Below, piece by piece: positions 1 through 9,050 of a DNA stretch of 64,000 nt. The stretch is from Lactiplantibacillus brownii (GTDB lineage: Bacteria; Bacillota; Bacilli; Lactobacillales; Lactobacillaceae), in NCBI RefSeq assembly GCF_031085375.1, contig NZ_JAVCWF010000001.1:682001-746000 (forward strand). The letters run 5' to 3'. The notes below the pieces were generated by a model. It saw only the letters and a program-made list of their open reading frames with translations, did no database searches and was not told the DNA's origin. A program made the position numbers and the translations under genes. Positions within the stretch are counted from its first letter, which is position 1. Each line of letters opens with the position of its first letter.

Positions 1-234
1 AAAGTTGCCGAGAAGGATGCAAAAGTTGGTGAAATGTTCGATAAAATTAACGAAAAAGGCATTTCTAAGATGGAGCGTCATCCGGAAACGGTGATTGGGT
101 CAACCGACTATTTAAACGTGGCGAGCTATTTAATGCGTATCGGCGCATTAGTCACAAATATTGGTGAATGGATTGTCTATTTGAATACGGGACAAATTAT
201 CGAATTAAATCCCGAAAGCTCAAATTTGGTCTAG
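1..234 (+). CDS. phoU: Phosphate transport regulator PhoU, C-terminal part (5' end outside window)
   Basis: The reading frame is open from base 1 to TAG at 232-234, giving the last 77 residues. The segment YLMRIGALVTNIGEWIVYLN matches the conserved PhoU helix pattern (ERIGDHATNIAE followed by a 'TG..IEL' tail). PhoU is a helical-bundle protein that represses the Pho regulon through the Pst phosphate transporter. Two positions of the usual metal-binding ERIGD motif are changed here (RIGAL). An ATG at 34 is internal and not the start. A terminator follows at once. Confidence 0.75.
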   Translation, partial: KVAEKDAKVGEMFDKINEKGISKMERHPETVIGSTDYLNVASYLMRIGALVTNIGEWIVYLNTGQIIELNPESSNLV

Positions 235-253
235 ATAAACCTAAATAATCTCT

Positions 254-286
254 AAAGCTGGTTCGTGAAGTTTGCAACCAGCTTTT
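254..286 (+). terminator. Intrinsic terminator after phoU
   Basis: Stem AAAGCTGGTT / AACCAGCTTT with a 12-nt loop, followed by a short T run, 20 bp after the phoU stop. Confidence 0.7.
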
Positions 287-333
287 ATAATTAGTAAGAT
301 ATAATTAGACTAAACTTATTGAGGTGTCTAATT

Positions 334-657
334 ATGAAAACTAAAACTAATCGTAAACTAACTAAATCTAATAATCGTGTCATTGCTGGCGTCTTGGGCG
401 GTATTGCGGAATATCTGCAATGGAATGCTAATGTCTTACGGGTCTTGTTTGTTTTGTTGACCATTGCCTCCCATGGCTTTGGAATTTTGTTGTACTTGGT
501 CTTGATGACCATTATTCCTAGCAAGCCTGAAAATACTGGTTTCTTTGAACAAATGCGCCAAGCGAGTCAACAGGAAAAACCGCGGACTCAGCATTCTGAA
601 GGTCGTAAAGAGATTCATAACGTGCATGAGGAAGATGAACCGCGCCACCAAGATTAA
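334..657 (+). CDS. PspC-domain membrane protein
   Basis: 107-residue protein. Residues 10-65 carry the PspC signature (RVIAGVLGGIAEYL, then an aliphatic membrane segment ending in IIPSKP). The C-terminal ~40 residues are charged and hydrophilic. PspC-family proteins sense envelope stress at the membrane. The ATG at 334 is chosen over the in-frame TTG at 319 because GAGG sits at 321-324, nine bases upstream of it. The holin-family gene follows after 14 bp, so the two are probably co-transcribed. Function in lactobacilli is not established. Confidence 0.8.
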   Translation: MKTKTNRKLTKSNNRVIAGVLGGIAEYLQWNANVLRVLFVLLTIASHGFGILLYLVLMTIIPSKPENTGFFEQMRQASQQEKPRTQHSEGRKEIHNVHEEDEPRHQD

Positions 658-671
658 TGGAGTGATAGTGA

Positions 672-1028
672 GTGGGTTTTTGGAAACGAATTTTAATTAA
701 TACAATTTTATTTATCGCGATTGCTGGCTTCTTTCAGAGCGGTTTCCATGTGGCAAACTTATGGGTCGCACTGATTGCCAGTTTCGTGTTGGCGGTTTTA
801 AACGCCGCAGTTAAACCAATCTTGATTTTACTAACCTTGCCAATCACGTTAATTACGATTGGTTTGTTTAGTATTGTGATCAATGGGTTTATGTTGCAAA
901 TGACGTCGTATTTTGTCGGTAAAGCTAATTTTGGCTTCTCAAGTTTTGGGATGGCCGTCTTAGTCTCAATCTTAATGTCATTGGCCAACGTGATTGTTTC
1001 TAATTTTTTCGCAAAGTCAGCGGAGTAA
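672..1028 (+). CDS. Phage-holin-family (holin superfamily IV) membrane protein
   Basis: 118 residues with four predicted hydrophobic segments and the conserved polar PIT..T.G motif (VKPILILLTLPITLITIGLF). This family (Pfam phage_holin_4) is widespread in Firmicutes next to pspC genes and is usually chromosomal rather than phage-borne. The start is GTG at 672 behind GGAG (659-662). It pairs with the upstream pspC gene; a joint envelope role is inferred from that pairing only. Confidence 0.75.
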   Translation: MGFWKRILINTILFIAIAGFFQSGFHVANLWVALIASFVLAVLNAAVKPILILLTLPITLITIGLFSIVINGFMLQMTSYFVGKANFGFSSFGMAVLVSILMSLANVIVSNFFAKSAE

Positions 1029-1090
1029 ATGGTGAATAAAGCGCTTTAAAGTGCTAAGATTAACAGATAGGAATGATCCGTTTTCGGTCC

Positions 1091-1158
1091 AAAAAGTGTG
1101 GAAGGCTTGAAAGATGATTGCAATAGTAATCATGGACAATGCCGACCGCACTTTTTTT
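1091..1158 (+). terminator. Structured terminator-like RNA element before hprK
   Basis: Collinear helices GTGTGG/CCGCAC (1096-1101/1146-1151), GGC/GCC (1104-1106/1141-1143) and ATGATT/AATCAT (1114-1119/1128-1133) are separated by symmetric internal loops of 2+2 and 7+7 nt. Seven Ts follow. The U-tract and stem ends make it an intrinsic terminator for the pspC pair, but the architecture is more elaborate than a simple hairpin. It sits 30 bp before hprK. Confidence 0.6.
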
Positions 1159-1187
1159 AATAACTGATTGATTTGGGAGGGATTAAC

Positions 1188-2138
1188 TTGGCAGGAAGCG
1201 TAACAGTTGCCGATTTAGTAAAAAACACCCGTTTGGATGTCTACCACGGCGCCAAGCTATTGGCAGATAAAGAGATTACAACAAGTGATATTTCACGACC
1301 TGGGCTGGCACTTACGGGTTACTTTAATTATTACCCGCGTGAACGGGTACAGCTTTTAGGAAAAACTGAAACCGCTTATTCAAAAAATATGAGTCATGAT
1401 GAACGGTTGATGATTTTTCGCAAAATGTGTCAAATGACGACACCGGCGTTTGTGGTTTCAACCGGTTTGCCTGTGCCTGATGAACTTGTACAGGCGGGTG
1501 AGGAAAATAGTGTGCCAATCTTAGGCACTAAAATGACGTCATCGCGAATTTTGAGTAATATGACGAACTACTTGGAAGGTAAATTAGCGGAACGTCAGTC
1601 TGTTCATGGGGTCTTAGTAGATATTTATGGACTCGGTGTCTTGATTACGGGTGACTCCGGTGTTGGTAAAAGTGAAACCGCATTGGAACTTGTTAAACGT
1701 GGTCACCGTTTGATTGCGGATGATCGAGTAGATGTTTATCAACAAGATGAACAGACACTGGTTGGTGAAGCACCTAAAATTTTAAATCATTTGCTGGAAA
1801 TCCGTGGTATTGGGATTATTGATGTGATGAATCTCTTTGGTGCTGGGGCTGTTCGGCAAGATACGGACATTGACCTTATTGTACACTTAGAGAGTTGGAC
1901 GCCAGATAAGCAATTTGATAGACTAGGAAATGGAGAACAGTCGCGGAAGTTCTTTGATGTTGAAGTTCCTGAAATTTCGATTCCAGTTAAGACTGGTCGA
2001 AACTTAGCCATTATCATTGAAGCCGCTGCCATGAACTTCCGTGCGGAAAGCATGGGTTATGATGCAACTAAAGTCTTTGATGATAATTTGAACTCCTTAA
2101 TTAAAGAAAATTCGGCACATGATTCTCACAAGCATTAA
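1188..2138 (+). CDS. hprK: HPr kinase/phosphorylase
   Basis: Bifunctional enzyme that phosphorylates HPr on Ser46 and removes that phosphate, setting CcpA-dependent carbon catabolite control. The protein is 316 residues (family ~310). It shows a Walker A loop GDSGVGKSE near residue 155, the catalytic region LIADDRVDV, and the HPrK signature EIRGIGIIDVMNLFGAGAV. TTG at 1188 is preferred over the in-frame TTG at 1173 because GGGAGG (1175-1180) precedes it with a 7-nt spacing. First gene of the hprK-lgt-gpsA-galU cluster; lgt starts 15 bp downstream. Confidence 0.95.
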   Translation: MAGSVTVADLVKNTRLDVYHGAKLLADKEITTSDISRPGLALTGYFNYYPRERVQLLGKTETAYSKNMSHDERLMIFRKMCQMTTPAFVVSTGLPVPDELVQAGEENSVPILGTKMTSSRILSNMTNYLEGKLAERQSVHGVLVDIYGLGVLITGDSGVGKSETALELVKRGHRLIADDRVDVYQQDEQTLVGEAPKILNHLLEIRGIGIIDVMNLFGAGAVRQDTDIDLIVHLESWTPDKQFDRLGNGEQSRKFFDVEVPEISIPVKTGRNLAIIIEAAAMNFRAESMGYDATKVFDDNLNSLIKENSAHDSHKH

Positions 2139-2153
2139 GGAGATGGCAACAGC

Positions 2154-3002
2154 GTGAAACTCGTCTTGGGGGCGTTAAACCCAATTGCCTTACGATTAGG
2201 GCCAATTGAGGTACATTGGTATGGGGTCATTATCGCGACGGCCGTAGTAATTGCGGTCGCTTTGGCTGTTCGTGAAGGTAGTCAACGTGGTATTCGACCA
2301 GATGATATTTATGACATGATTCTATGGGCATTACCATTTACGCTTATTGCGGCTCGGACGTATTATGTGGCTTTTCAATGGTCGTATTACAGTCAGAATC
2401 CCGGTGAGATCATTCGCATTTGGGATGGGGGCATTGCCATTTATGGTGGCCTCATTGGGGCTGCGATTGTCGTGATTCTCTTTTGTCGACACCGGTTTAT
2501 TCCGGTTTGGTTAATGCTCGATGTGGCGGCGCCAACCGTCATTATGGGGCAAGGAATTGGCCGCTGGGGTAATTTCATGAACCAAGAAGCTTATGGTCGG
2601 GTAACGAGCTTAAGCTTCTTACAAGGGCTGCATTTGCCGCAATGGTTGATTTCACAAATGAATATCAACGGTGCTTACCGACAACCAACTTTCTTATATG
2701 AATCGATTTGGGATTTATTAGGATTTGTGGTCTTGATGGTGACTCGGCACCGAACGGGTCTTTATAAGCAAGGTGAAGTATTCTTAGCTTACGTGGCGTG
2801 GTACTCCTTCGGGCGCTTCTTTACTGAAGGCATGCGAACGGATTCACTGATGCTATTTCATATAATTCGAATTTCACAAGCACTATCTGTGGTATTATTT
2901 GTTGGGAGCATCGGCCTCATTATTTGGCGCCGACGTCACCTGACGCAGAACCGTTGGTATTTGGACGGTTCTGGTCAAAAATTTGCCACAGAAAATAAGT
3001 AG
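2154..3002 (+). CDS. lgt: Prolipoprotein diacylglyceryl transferase
   Basis: Integral membrane enzyme that moves diacylglycerol from phosphatidylglycerol to the lipobox cysteine of prelipoproteins. 282 residues with about seven hydrophobic segments. The Lgt signature [13 protein letters not shown] lies near residue 140, and the essential HWYG..I motif is near the N-terminus. GTG start behind AAGGAG. It would modify lipoproteins such as the oligopeptide-binding protein at 32862. Confidence 0.95.
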   Translation: MKLVLGALNPIALRLGPIEVHWYGVIIATAVVIAVALAVREGSQRGIRPDDIYDMILWALPFTLIAARTYYVAFQWSYYSQNPGEIIRIWDGGIAIYGGLIGAAIVVILFCRHRFIPVWLMLDVAAPTVIMGQGIGRWGNFMNQEAYGRVTSLSFLQGLHLPQWLISQMNINGAYRQPTFLYESIWDLLGFVVLMVTRHRTGLYKQGEVFLAYVAWYSFGRFFTEGMRTDSLMLFHIIRISQALSVVLFVGSIGLIIWRRRHLTQNRWYLDGSGQKFATENK

Positions 3003-3019
3003 ATAAGAGGTTTATTTGG

Positions 3020-4036
3020 ATGACAGAAAAAATTGCTGTTTTGGGTGCTGGCTCATGGGGCAGTATCTTAGCGAATTTATTGGATGAAAATGGGAATGAA
3101 GTGCGGCTATGGTCGAATTCTGCGGCCCAAGTAGCCGAATTAAATGATCAACACACGAATGAACGCTACGTCCATGATTTTCATTATTCCGAATCACTAA
3201 CGGCCTATACGGACTTAGCAGCTGCTTTGGACGGGGTCGCGGCAATCTTGTTTGTTGTGCCAACCAAAGCGATCCGTAGTGTTGCCCAACAAGTGACAAC
3301 CGTTTTACAAGCGAGTCATCAGCGGCCCATTATCATTCATGCTAGCAAAGGGCTCGAATTGGAGACGCATAAACGTTTGTCACAAGTCTTAGCAGAAGAA
3401 ATTCCGGCTAAGCTACGCCAAGCCATTGTCGTATTATCCGGTCCTAGTCACGCTGAAGAAGTGGCGAAAAAAGATATTACGTTGATTACTGCAGCCAGTG
3501 CGGACACTACTGCGGCTGAGTTTGTTCAGCACTTATTTATGAATGATTACTTTCGAATTTATACCAATCATGATGTGATTGGGGTTGAGCTTGGTGCGGC
3601 GTTGAAAAACATTATTGCGCTAGGTGCCGGGGCCTTGCATGGCCTTGGTTACGGCGATGATGCCAAAGCTGCCCTAATGACTCGGGGACTAGCGGAAATT
3701 AGCCGTTTAGGAGTTGCTTTAGGTGCGGAACCGTTAACCTTTATCGGGTTGTCGGGTGTTGGCGATTTAATCGTTACCGCCACAAGTGTTCATTCACGTA
3801 ATTGGCGTGCCGGTAATGAACTGGGTGCTGGGCAAGATTTGAAGACGGTCATTGCGACGATGGGGATGGTCATTGAAGGTATCCCATCGACTAAAGCTGC
3901 TTATGAATTAGCCCAACAGCATCACATTGACATGCCAATTACGAGTGCCATTTATGATGTTTTATATAACGGTGCTGATATCAAACAGGTGATTCCACAA
4001 TTAATGCGTCGTGAGGGTAAGCCTGAAATTCAATAG
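3020..4036 (+). CDS. gpsA: NAD(P)-dependent glycerol-3-phosphate dehydrogenase
   Basis: Makes sn-glycerol-3-phosphate from dihydroxyacetone phosphate for phospholipid synthesis. 338 residues. Rossmann GAGSWGS near residues 9-15, SGPSHAEEV, and the catalytic-lysine segment [13 protein letters not shown] are all present. Follows lgt by 17 bp and precedes galU by 39 bp, so lipid, lipoprotein and UDP-sugar precursors are made from one cluster. Confidence 0.95.
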   Translation: MTEKIAVLGAGSWGSILANLLDENGNEVRLWSNSAAQVAELNDQHTNERYVHDFHYSESLTAYTDLAAALDGVAAILFVVPTKAIRSVAQQVTTVLQASHQRPIIIHASKGLELETHKRLSQVLAEEIPAKLRQAIVVLSGPSHAEEVAKKDITLITAASADTTAAEFVQHLFMNDYFRIYTNHDVIGVELGAALKNIIALGAGALHGLGYGDDAKAALMTRGLAEISRLGVALGAEPLTFIGLSGVGDLIVTATSVHSRNWRAGNELGAGQDLKTVIATMGMVIEGIPSTKAAYELAQQHHIDMPITSAIYDVLYNGADIKQVIPQLMRREGKPEIQ

Positions 4037-4075
4037 GTTATCATTTAATTTCATTATATTTAGGAGGATTATCAT

Positions 4076-4993
4076 ATGTCTAGAGTTAAAAAAGCAGTGA
4101 TCCCTGCTGCCGGTTTAGGAACCCGCTTTTTACCTGCTACCAAAGCAATGCCAAAGGAAATGTTACCAATCGTCGACAAGCCAACTATCCAATTTATCGT
4201 GGATGAAGCCCGCAAGTCTGGTATCGAAGATATTGTCATTGTGACTGGGAAGAGCAAACGTAGTATTGAAGATTATTACGATTCCAATCCAGAACTAGAA
4301 GATAATTTACGAGCTAAGCACAAGGATGAAATGTTGAAGTTGGTCCAAGAAACGACTGATGTTAACTTATACTTCATTCGTCAATCTCATCCACGTGGCT
4401 TAGGTGATGCCGTTTTAACGGCGAAAGCTTTTGTTGGGGATGAACCATTTGTCGTCATGTTAGGTGATGACTTGATGGAAGACAAAGTGCCGTTAACTAA
4501 ACAATTAATGGATAGTTATGATAAGACCCATGCGTCAACTTTGGCTGTAATGAAGGTTCCTCACGAAGACGTTTCGAAGTATGGCGTGATCAATCCTGAA
4601 AGTGAAAAAGAACCTGGTTTGTACAATGTGAATAACTTTGTTGAAAAGCCAAGTCCTGAAGATGCACCCAGCGATTTAGCAATCATCGGTCGCTACTTGT
4701 TAACACCAGAGATTTTTGACGTGTTGGAACATCAAAAACCTGGTAAGGGCAATGAAATCCAATTGACGGATGCCATTGACACCTTGAACAAGACTCAGCG
4801 CGTTTTTGCCCATGAATTCAAAGGGACTCGCCATGATGTTGGTTATAAGTTTGGTTACTTGAAGACGACCATTGAATATGGCTTGACTCATCCAGATGTT
4901 AAGGATGATCTACGGGCTTATATCAAGGATTTAGGCGCCAAGTTAACTAAAGCAGACGCCGGCAAAACGACGACCAAAAAGACGACTAAGTAA
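4076..4993 (+). CDS. galU: UTP-glucose-1-phosphate uridylyltransferase
   Basis: Forms UDP-glucose from UTP and glucose-1-phosphate for polysaccharides, glycolipids and teichoic acid decoration. 305 residues. The nucleotidyltransferase motif [19 protein letters not shown] starts near residue 14; GDD and VEKP motifs follow. The last ~20 residues are Lys/Thr-rich. AGGAGG lies 9 bp before ATG. It works with the phosphoglucomutase encoded at 14134. Confidence 0.95.
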   Translation: MSRVKKAVIPAAGLGTRFLPATKAMPKEMLPIVDKPTIQFIVDEARKSGIEDIVIVTGKSKRSIEDYYDSNPELEDNLRAKHKDEMLKLVQETTDVNLYFIRQSHPRGLGDAVLTAKAFVGDEPFVVMLGDDLMEDKVPLTKQLMDSYDKTHASTLAVMKVPHEDVSKYGVINPESEKEPGLYNVNNFVEKPSPEDAPSDLAIIGRYLLTPEIFDVLEHQKPGKGNEIQLTDAIDTLNKTQRVFAHEFKGTRHDVGYKFGYLKTTIEYGLTHPDVKDDLRAYIKDLGAKLTKADAGKTTTKKTTK

Positions 4994-4998
4994 TGACT

Positions 4999-5040
4999 AA
5001 AAAACGTTGCCAACTGAAATCAGTTGTGCAACGTTTTTTT
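4999..5040. terminator. Bidirectional terminator between galU and the EAL gene
   Basis: AAAAAACGTTGC / GCAACGTTTTTT arms, with a second nested stem CAACTGAAATCAGTTG. T runs occur on both strands, serving the convergent genes galU (+) and the EAL gene (-). Confidence 0.85.
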
Positions 5041-5719
5041 AACGATCACTTTTTAATTTAAATAGGTGAGGCTTACCGTAGTAATACCCTTGACGAAGTG
5101 GAATCTCTAAGTCATCCGCGAGCTGATCCTCGGCATCATTCTCAACACCTTCTAGGATCAAACGCATATCATGCTCACGGGCCACTTGTCGCCAAAATTT
5201 AAGTTGGGTTGGAATCTCATCTGCACGTTCCTCATTGCGGAAATTCTGCATGGCAAATTTGATTTCTTCGGCATACCCCAAAAGTGGTTTAATGTGGTCA
5301 TAGACGTTAATCCCCGTACCAACGTCATCTAAACTAAACTGTAGACCATGTGATTTAATCAATTCGATTTGCTTTTGCATGGCAGTTAACGAATAGTTAT
5401 CTTCACCAGGTTCTTCAGTGACTTCGACAATCACTTTAGTTGGAAATAGCTTCATTTGCGCCGCAATCACGGCAGCCGTGATCTCTGGATTAAGGAATTG
5501 CTTACGGTTAAAATTAATCGAAACTGATCCAATTTTTAGGGATAACTCACTGGCAGTCGCCTTTAGCAGGTCGATCTGAACGTCAATGGGAATCGCTTCA
5601 AAGTTTTCTGGCAAAGTCCAGCGATCATTTTCGGTTTCACGATAACGGATGAGCATTTCATAGCCAATTAATGAATTGTTGAATTTATCTAACTGTGGCT
5701 GAATAAAATAACGGTACAT
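5039..5719 (-). CDS. EAL-domain protein, probable c-di-GMP phosphodiesterase
   Basis: A stand-alone EAL domain of 226 residues with no sensor or GGDEF domain. Residues normally needed for c-di-GMP hydrolysis are visible: ExLxR as EMLIR (21-25), SINFN, the Glu of VEVTEE, the DD pair in LDDVGTG, the Lys in EIKFA, LEGVEN, and RQGYYYG. It is therefore likely active, cleaving c-di-GMP to pGpG in the cytoplasm. It contrasts with the degenerate, membrane-anchored EAL protein encoded 2 kb away at 7713. No diguanylate cyclase is in this window. Confidence 0.8.
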   Translation of the reverse strand: MYRYFIQPQLDKFNNSLIGYEMLIRYRETENDRWTLPENFEAIPIDVQIDLLKATASELSLKIGSVSINFNRKQFLNPEITAAVIAAQMKLFPTKVIVEVTEEPGEDNYSLTAMQKQIELIKSHGLQFSLDDVGTGINVYDHIKPLLGYAEEIKFAMQNFRNEERADEIPTQLKFWRQVAREHDMRLILEGVENDAEDQLADDLEIPLRQGYYYGKPHLFKLKSDR

Positions 5720-5885
5720 AGCGTGCTCCTCGCATATAAATTATGTTTAAAAATATTACCCTGTAAGCTACAGTTTAACCCAAAACGACTTAGAACGAAA
5801 CGATAAACCACTGTTTGCCGGAATTATTCGTTCCCCTAAATAATAAATTGCCCAATAATTAACGATTTTGGATATAAATTAATTC

Positions 5886-5899
5886 CGAAAGCGTTTATA
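5886..5899 (+). promoter_or_regulatory. cre-like site overlapping the nox promoter
   Basis: CGAAAGCGTTTATA differs at two positions from the catabolite-responsive element consensus TGAAANCGNTTNCA. It overlaps a consensus -10 TATAAT (5896-5901), which suggests CcpA repression of the NADH oxidase gene. No convincing -35 is seen. Confidence 0.45.
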
Positions 5900-5951
5900 A
5901 TGGTAAATGACTTTGTTAATGCATTTGAACATAAAATGGAGGATGTTAGAT

Positions 5952-7373
5952 ATGAAAATTGTTATCGTGGGTTGTACCCATGCAGGAACTGCGGCAGCGG
6001 CTCAGATCTTGAAAAATCATCCAGAAGCAAAAGTAACAATCTATGAACGAAATGATAATATTTCGTTTTTGTCCTGTGGGATTTATTTGTATTTAGGTGG
6101 CAAAGTTCAACGGCTGGAGGACATGTTCTATTCGTCACCAGCAGCGCTTGAGAAGTTGGGGGCCACCGTTAAAACTAAACATAATGTCTTAAAAATCGAT
6201 GCCAAGGCAAAAACGATGCAAGTTGCAGATATGGCAACAGGGCGTGTTTTTGCAGATGACTATGACAAATTGATTATGACAACCGGCTCATCAGTAGCCG
6301 TCCCACCAATTTTTGGGATTGATGAATCGAAAGTCTTACTCTGCAAAACTTACGAGCAAGCTCAAGAAATTTATAAAACGGCCAAAGATAACCGCCGTAT
6401 TGCCATCGTTGGGGCTGGTTATATCGGGACCGAATTATCCGAAAGTTATGCCAACACGGATCATGACGTGACCTTATTCCAGTCACATGATCAAATCTTG
6501 AATCATTACATCAGTAAAGATATGTCTGATCGGGCCGTTGGTGTTTTAAAGGAACATGGAGTCAATGTCCTCTTGAGTCATCGAGTGACCGGATTTACGG
6601 GCAATGAAGATGGTGAACTAGTCATTGAAACCAATCAAGGTGATTTCACCGCGGACTTAGCCATTGTCGGAACAGGGTTTGTGCCTACAACGGAACTGTT
6701 ACGGGGACAAGTTGACATGGATAAACATGGCGCAATCATTATTAATGATTACGTCCAAACGTCGAACCCTGACATTTATGCCGCTGGGGATTCTTGTGTC
6801 GTTAACTTTAATCCAACGGGTCGTTCTGCTTACACCCCGTTAGCGACGAATGCGGTTCGGCAAGGTGCTTTAGCTGGGTTGAACGTTTTTGGCGATATTC
6901 AGCGTTATATGGGGACACAAGCTACCTCAGCAATGCAGTTGTTTAACTATACGTTGGCCACGACAGGATTGACTTATGAGGTAGCTAAGCAGAGCCATGT
7001 ACCTGTTAAACGAGTAGTCTTTGAAGGAACTTGGCGGCCAAGCTACATGCCATCAACGGATCCTTTAACGATTGAATTGACCTATAATCCTGAAAATCGA
7101 CAAATCTTAGGCGCTCAATTTTGGAGTCCACACGAAGTGGCTCAATCGGCGAATACCGTTTCGGTTGCGATTCAAAACGGCAACACCATCGATGATTTAG
7201 CGTTTGTTGATATGTTATTCTCACCAAACTTTGATGATCCATTCAACTACTTGAATCTGGTAGCTCAAATGGCCGTAGATCAAGAAGAACAAGCGGGTCA
7301 TGGTAAGAGTCGATTCACTGCGGTTGGTGATTGGGCTAAGCAAAATGATCAAAGTTTGAAGGATCAAAAATAA
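5952..7373 (+). CDS. nox: FAD-dependent NADH oxidase (Nox family)
   Basis: 473 residues. N-terminal FAD-binding fold (IVIVGCTHAGTAAA), redox-active Cys42 in SFLSCGIYLY, NADH-binding IVGAGYIGTELSES near 155-170, and FAD-contact motif YAAGDS. A single active-site Cys of this type is used by water-forming NADH oxidases and by CoA-disulfide reductases; the IYLYLGG context favours NADH oxidase. It regenerates NAD+ and removes oxygen. ATG at 5952 is chosen because TGGAGGA (5937-5943) precedes it by 8 nt; an earlier in-frame start at 5907 has no such site. Confidence 0.88.
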   Translation: MKIVIVGCTHAGTAAAAQILKNHPEAKVTIYERNDNISFLSCGIYLYLGGKVQRLEDMFYSSPAALEKLGATVKTKHNVLKIDAKAKTMQVADMATGRVFADDYDKLIMTTGSSVAVPPIFGIDESKVLLCKTYEQAQEIYKTAKDNRRIAIVGAGYIGTELSESYANTDHDVTLFQSHDQILNHYISKDMSDRAVGVLKEHGVNVLLSHRVTGFTGNEDGELVIETNQGDFTADLAIVGTGFVPTTELLRGQVDMDKHGAIIINDYVQTSNPDIYAAGDSCVVNFNPTGRSAYTPLATNAVRQGALAGLNVFGDIQRYMGTQATSAMQLFNYTLATTGLTYEVAKQSHVPVKRVVFEGTWRPSYMPSTDPLTIELTYNPENRQILGAQFWSPHEVAQSANTVSVAIQNGNTIDDLAFVDMLFSPNFDDPFNYLNLVAQMAVDQEEQAGHGKSRFTAVGDWAKQNDQSLKDQK

Positions 7374-7609
7374 TAAAGCTACGTTATGGTATAGTTATAA
7401 CGTAACAATTGTTAAATGATAAAAGCAATTTTTATTTCGAATCATAGTAGTTATAGCATGAGCCGCTTCTTGTAGGTTAGTTTTAGACAACTAAATTATA
7501 CGAGTCGTGTTGGCTTATGCTTTCTTTGTTTCAATTAATATATTATTCAAGCCGGGAGACAGAGTAACTGCTTTTTGGTCAAAGTTTACCTTATAATCAT
7601 TAATCAAGG
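7374..7609 (+). other. Intergenic region with a long-range hairpin
   Basis: No gene seen. CGTTATggtatagtTATAACG lies right after nox. AGCATGAGCC (about 7456-7465) pairs over its full length, with one G-U, with GGCTTATGCT (about 7512-7521). The ~46-nt apical region contains TAGTTttagacAACTA. A T-rich stretch follows. It could be a terminator or an RNA leader. Confidence 0.4.
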
Positions 7610-7638
7610 TTGAGATTAAATAAGCATAACGCTATACT
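7610..7638 (+). promoter_or_regulatory. Promoter of the degenerate-EAL/glycosyltransferase operon
   Basis: TTGAGA (7610-7615), 17-bp spacer, TATACT (7633-7638), about 70 bp before the first gene of the operon. Confidence 0.6.
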
Positions 7639-7712
7639 TTCAATATAAATTGATTATGTTAACGCTGTAGAATTTAAATACTTTTAATTCGATACTCAGT
7701 ATGAGGAAAATA

Positions 7713-8537
7713 ATGATGACACTCAATCAGCTGGAAACTTTTTTGTTATGGATCACGTTAATACTAGCAGTGGCTTTTTTTGCAACGATTATTATTTATT
7801 ATTGGTATTCTCGTAAAAACACTAATAATTACTTGGAAAATAGCGCTATTGAGCTACGTTACTTTATTCAAAAACAAGTGAACTATCATGGTGAATTGAC
7901 AGGTTATGAGTGTTTATTGCGGCAACATAACGTAGATGGCTCATGGTCGTTACCACAAAGGCTAGATTCATTGCCGTTGCAACGAGTCATTTTTTTGTTG
8001 CGAACGACTTTTAAAGCACTGCCATCAACTCCGATTACGTTATCGATTAATTTAGAGTATGACCAAATTATTAGTCCTGACTTCCGTTATTTTGTTCGTT
8101 GGGCGATTGCCAATATTGATCCGATGCATTTGGCAATCGAATACACCCCCAAATACCAGCCTAAGCGAATTAATAAATGGTTGTTTCGGCGGCGGATTCG
8201 ACAGGCGCGACAATATGGGATGACATTTGGAATTGATAATGTTGGTTCCAGCTTGAGCGATTTAAAAAGTATTGAATGGTTATTACCAGAAATTGATGTA
8301 TTAAAGTGTTCAATGCGTGATTTTCGTAAAGAAGACTCATCCGTTTGGTTAGATTTAAATCTACAATTTTGGTACAAACTTTCTAGAGAACATCATATTA
8401 ACTTAATTTTAATGGGTGTAGAGAATGCTGAGGATGAGCGACTCGCGGAACAGTTGAAAATTGGTATTCGTCAAGGTTACTTATTCGGTCGACCGATAGA
8501 CCCAGATATGAAGGAGACAAAACATGGCAAAAAATAA
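7713..8537 (+). CDS. Membrane-anchored degenerate EAL-domain protein (probable c-di-GMP receptor)
   Basis: 274 residues: one N-terminal transmembrane segment (about residues 8-32), then an EAL domain. It keeps ECLLR (ExLxR), SINLEY, VLKCSMR and RQGYLFG. It has IDNVG where active enzymes have DDxG, LMGVEN where they have LEGVEN, and IEYTP for ExTE, so metal-binding acidic residues are lost. Hydrolysis is unlikely; binding of c-di-GMP to control the downstream glycosyltransferase is inferred, as for LapD-type degenerate EAL proteins. GAGG at 7703-7706 places the start at ATG 7713. Overlaps the next gene by 14 bp. Confidence 0.7.
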   Translation: MMTLNQLETFLLWITLILAVAFFATIIIYYWYSRKNTNNYLENSAIELRYFIQKQVNYHGELTGYECLLRQHNVDGSWSLPQRLDSLPLQRVIFLLRTTFKALPSTPITLSINLEYDQIISPDFRYFVRWAIANIDPMHLAIEYTPKYQPKRINKWLFRRRIRQARQYGMTFGIDNVGSSLSDLKSIEWLLPEIDVLKCSMRDFRKEDSSVWLDLNLQFWYKLSREHHINLILMGVENAEDERLAEQLKIGIRQGYLFGRPIDPDMKETKHGKK

Positions 8538-9042
8538 GCCAACTAAGGCAGTAACGTCACAATTATATACGGATGCTTTTTTTAGTAAGGGACATTGGCT
8601 ATTAAAAATTTGGCAGAGCTTAATTGCGATACTTGGTTGGCTTGCGGCAATTTTGCCAATGCTGTGTACAATATTGTCATTATTGCATAGTATTAATCCT
8701 AAAATCCCTGGATTGTGGCATTATCATGAAGGAATCTTTGAAATTAAATTTATTGGCATATTACTGTTATTTATGTTTGTATTAGCTTCGCTATTTGCGG
8801 TGACTATGACGATTATTCAGAACCGTAAACGTGACCGAGTTGTCGAGCAGTGGCCAACTTTCAATCCAATTAATCAGAATAAGCGAACTAAATTGTTGGC
8901 TAAGTTTATGGATGACCGATTTGGCAGTACCGACTTTCGGGAAAATGTTCGGGACTATCATGTTAAGCCAGAGCAAAATTTAGATACTGATACATTCCAA
9001 AAATTGTACGAAGAACATGATATTAATGATTTGGATTCATGA
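8524..9042 (+). CDS. Two-TM accessory protein of a glycosyltransferase operon (PgaD-like in layout)
   Basis: 172 residues with two strong transmembrane segments (about 31-55 and 75-97) and a charged cytoplasmic C-terminal tail of ~70 residues. I do not recognise a named family. Its size, topology and position between a c-di-GMP-type receptor and a processive GT2 enzyme resemble the PgaD-type partner subunits of poly-GlcNAc synthases. It overlaps the EAL gene and ends 8 bp before the glycosyltransferase start, so the three proteins are probably one complex. Confidence 0.55.
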   Translation: MAKNKPTKAVTSQLYTDAFFSKGHWLLKIWQSLIAILGWLAAILPMLCTILSLLHSINPKIPGLWHYHEGIFEIKFIGILLLFMFVLASLFAVTMTIIQNRKRDRVVEQWPTFNPINQNKRTKLLAKFMDDRFGSTDFRENVRDYHVKPEQNLDTDTFQKLYEEHDINDLDS

Positions 9043-9050
9043 GGTGAGCT

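Noticed and set aside
672..1028. Holin-family gene as evidence of a prophage
   Set aside because: No lysin, structural, integrase or att sequences nearby; this holin superfamily IV gene is a common chromosomal partner of pspC.
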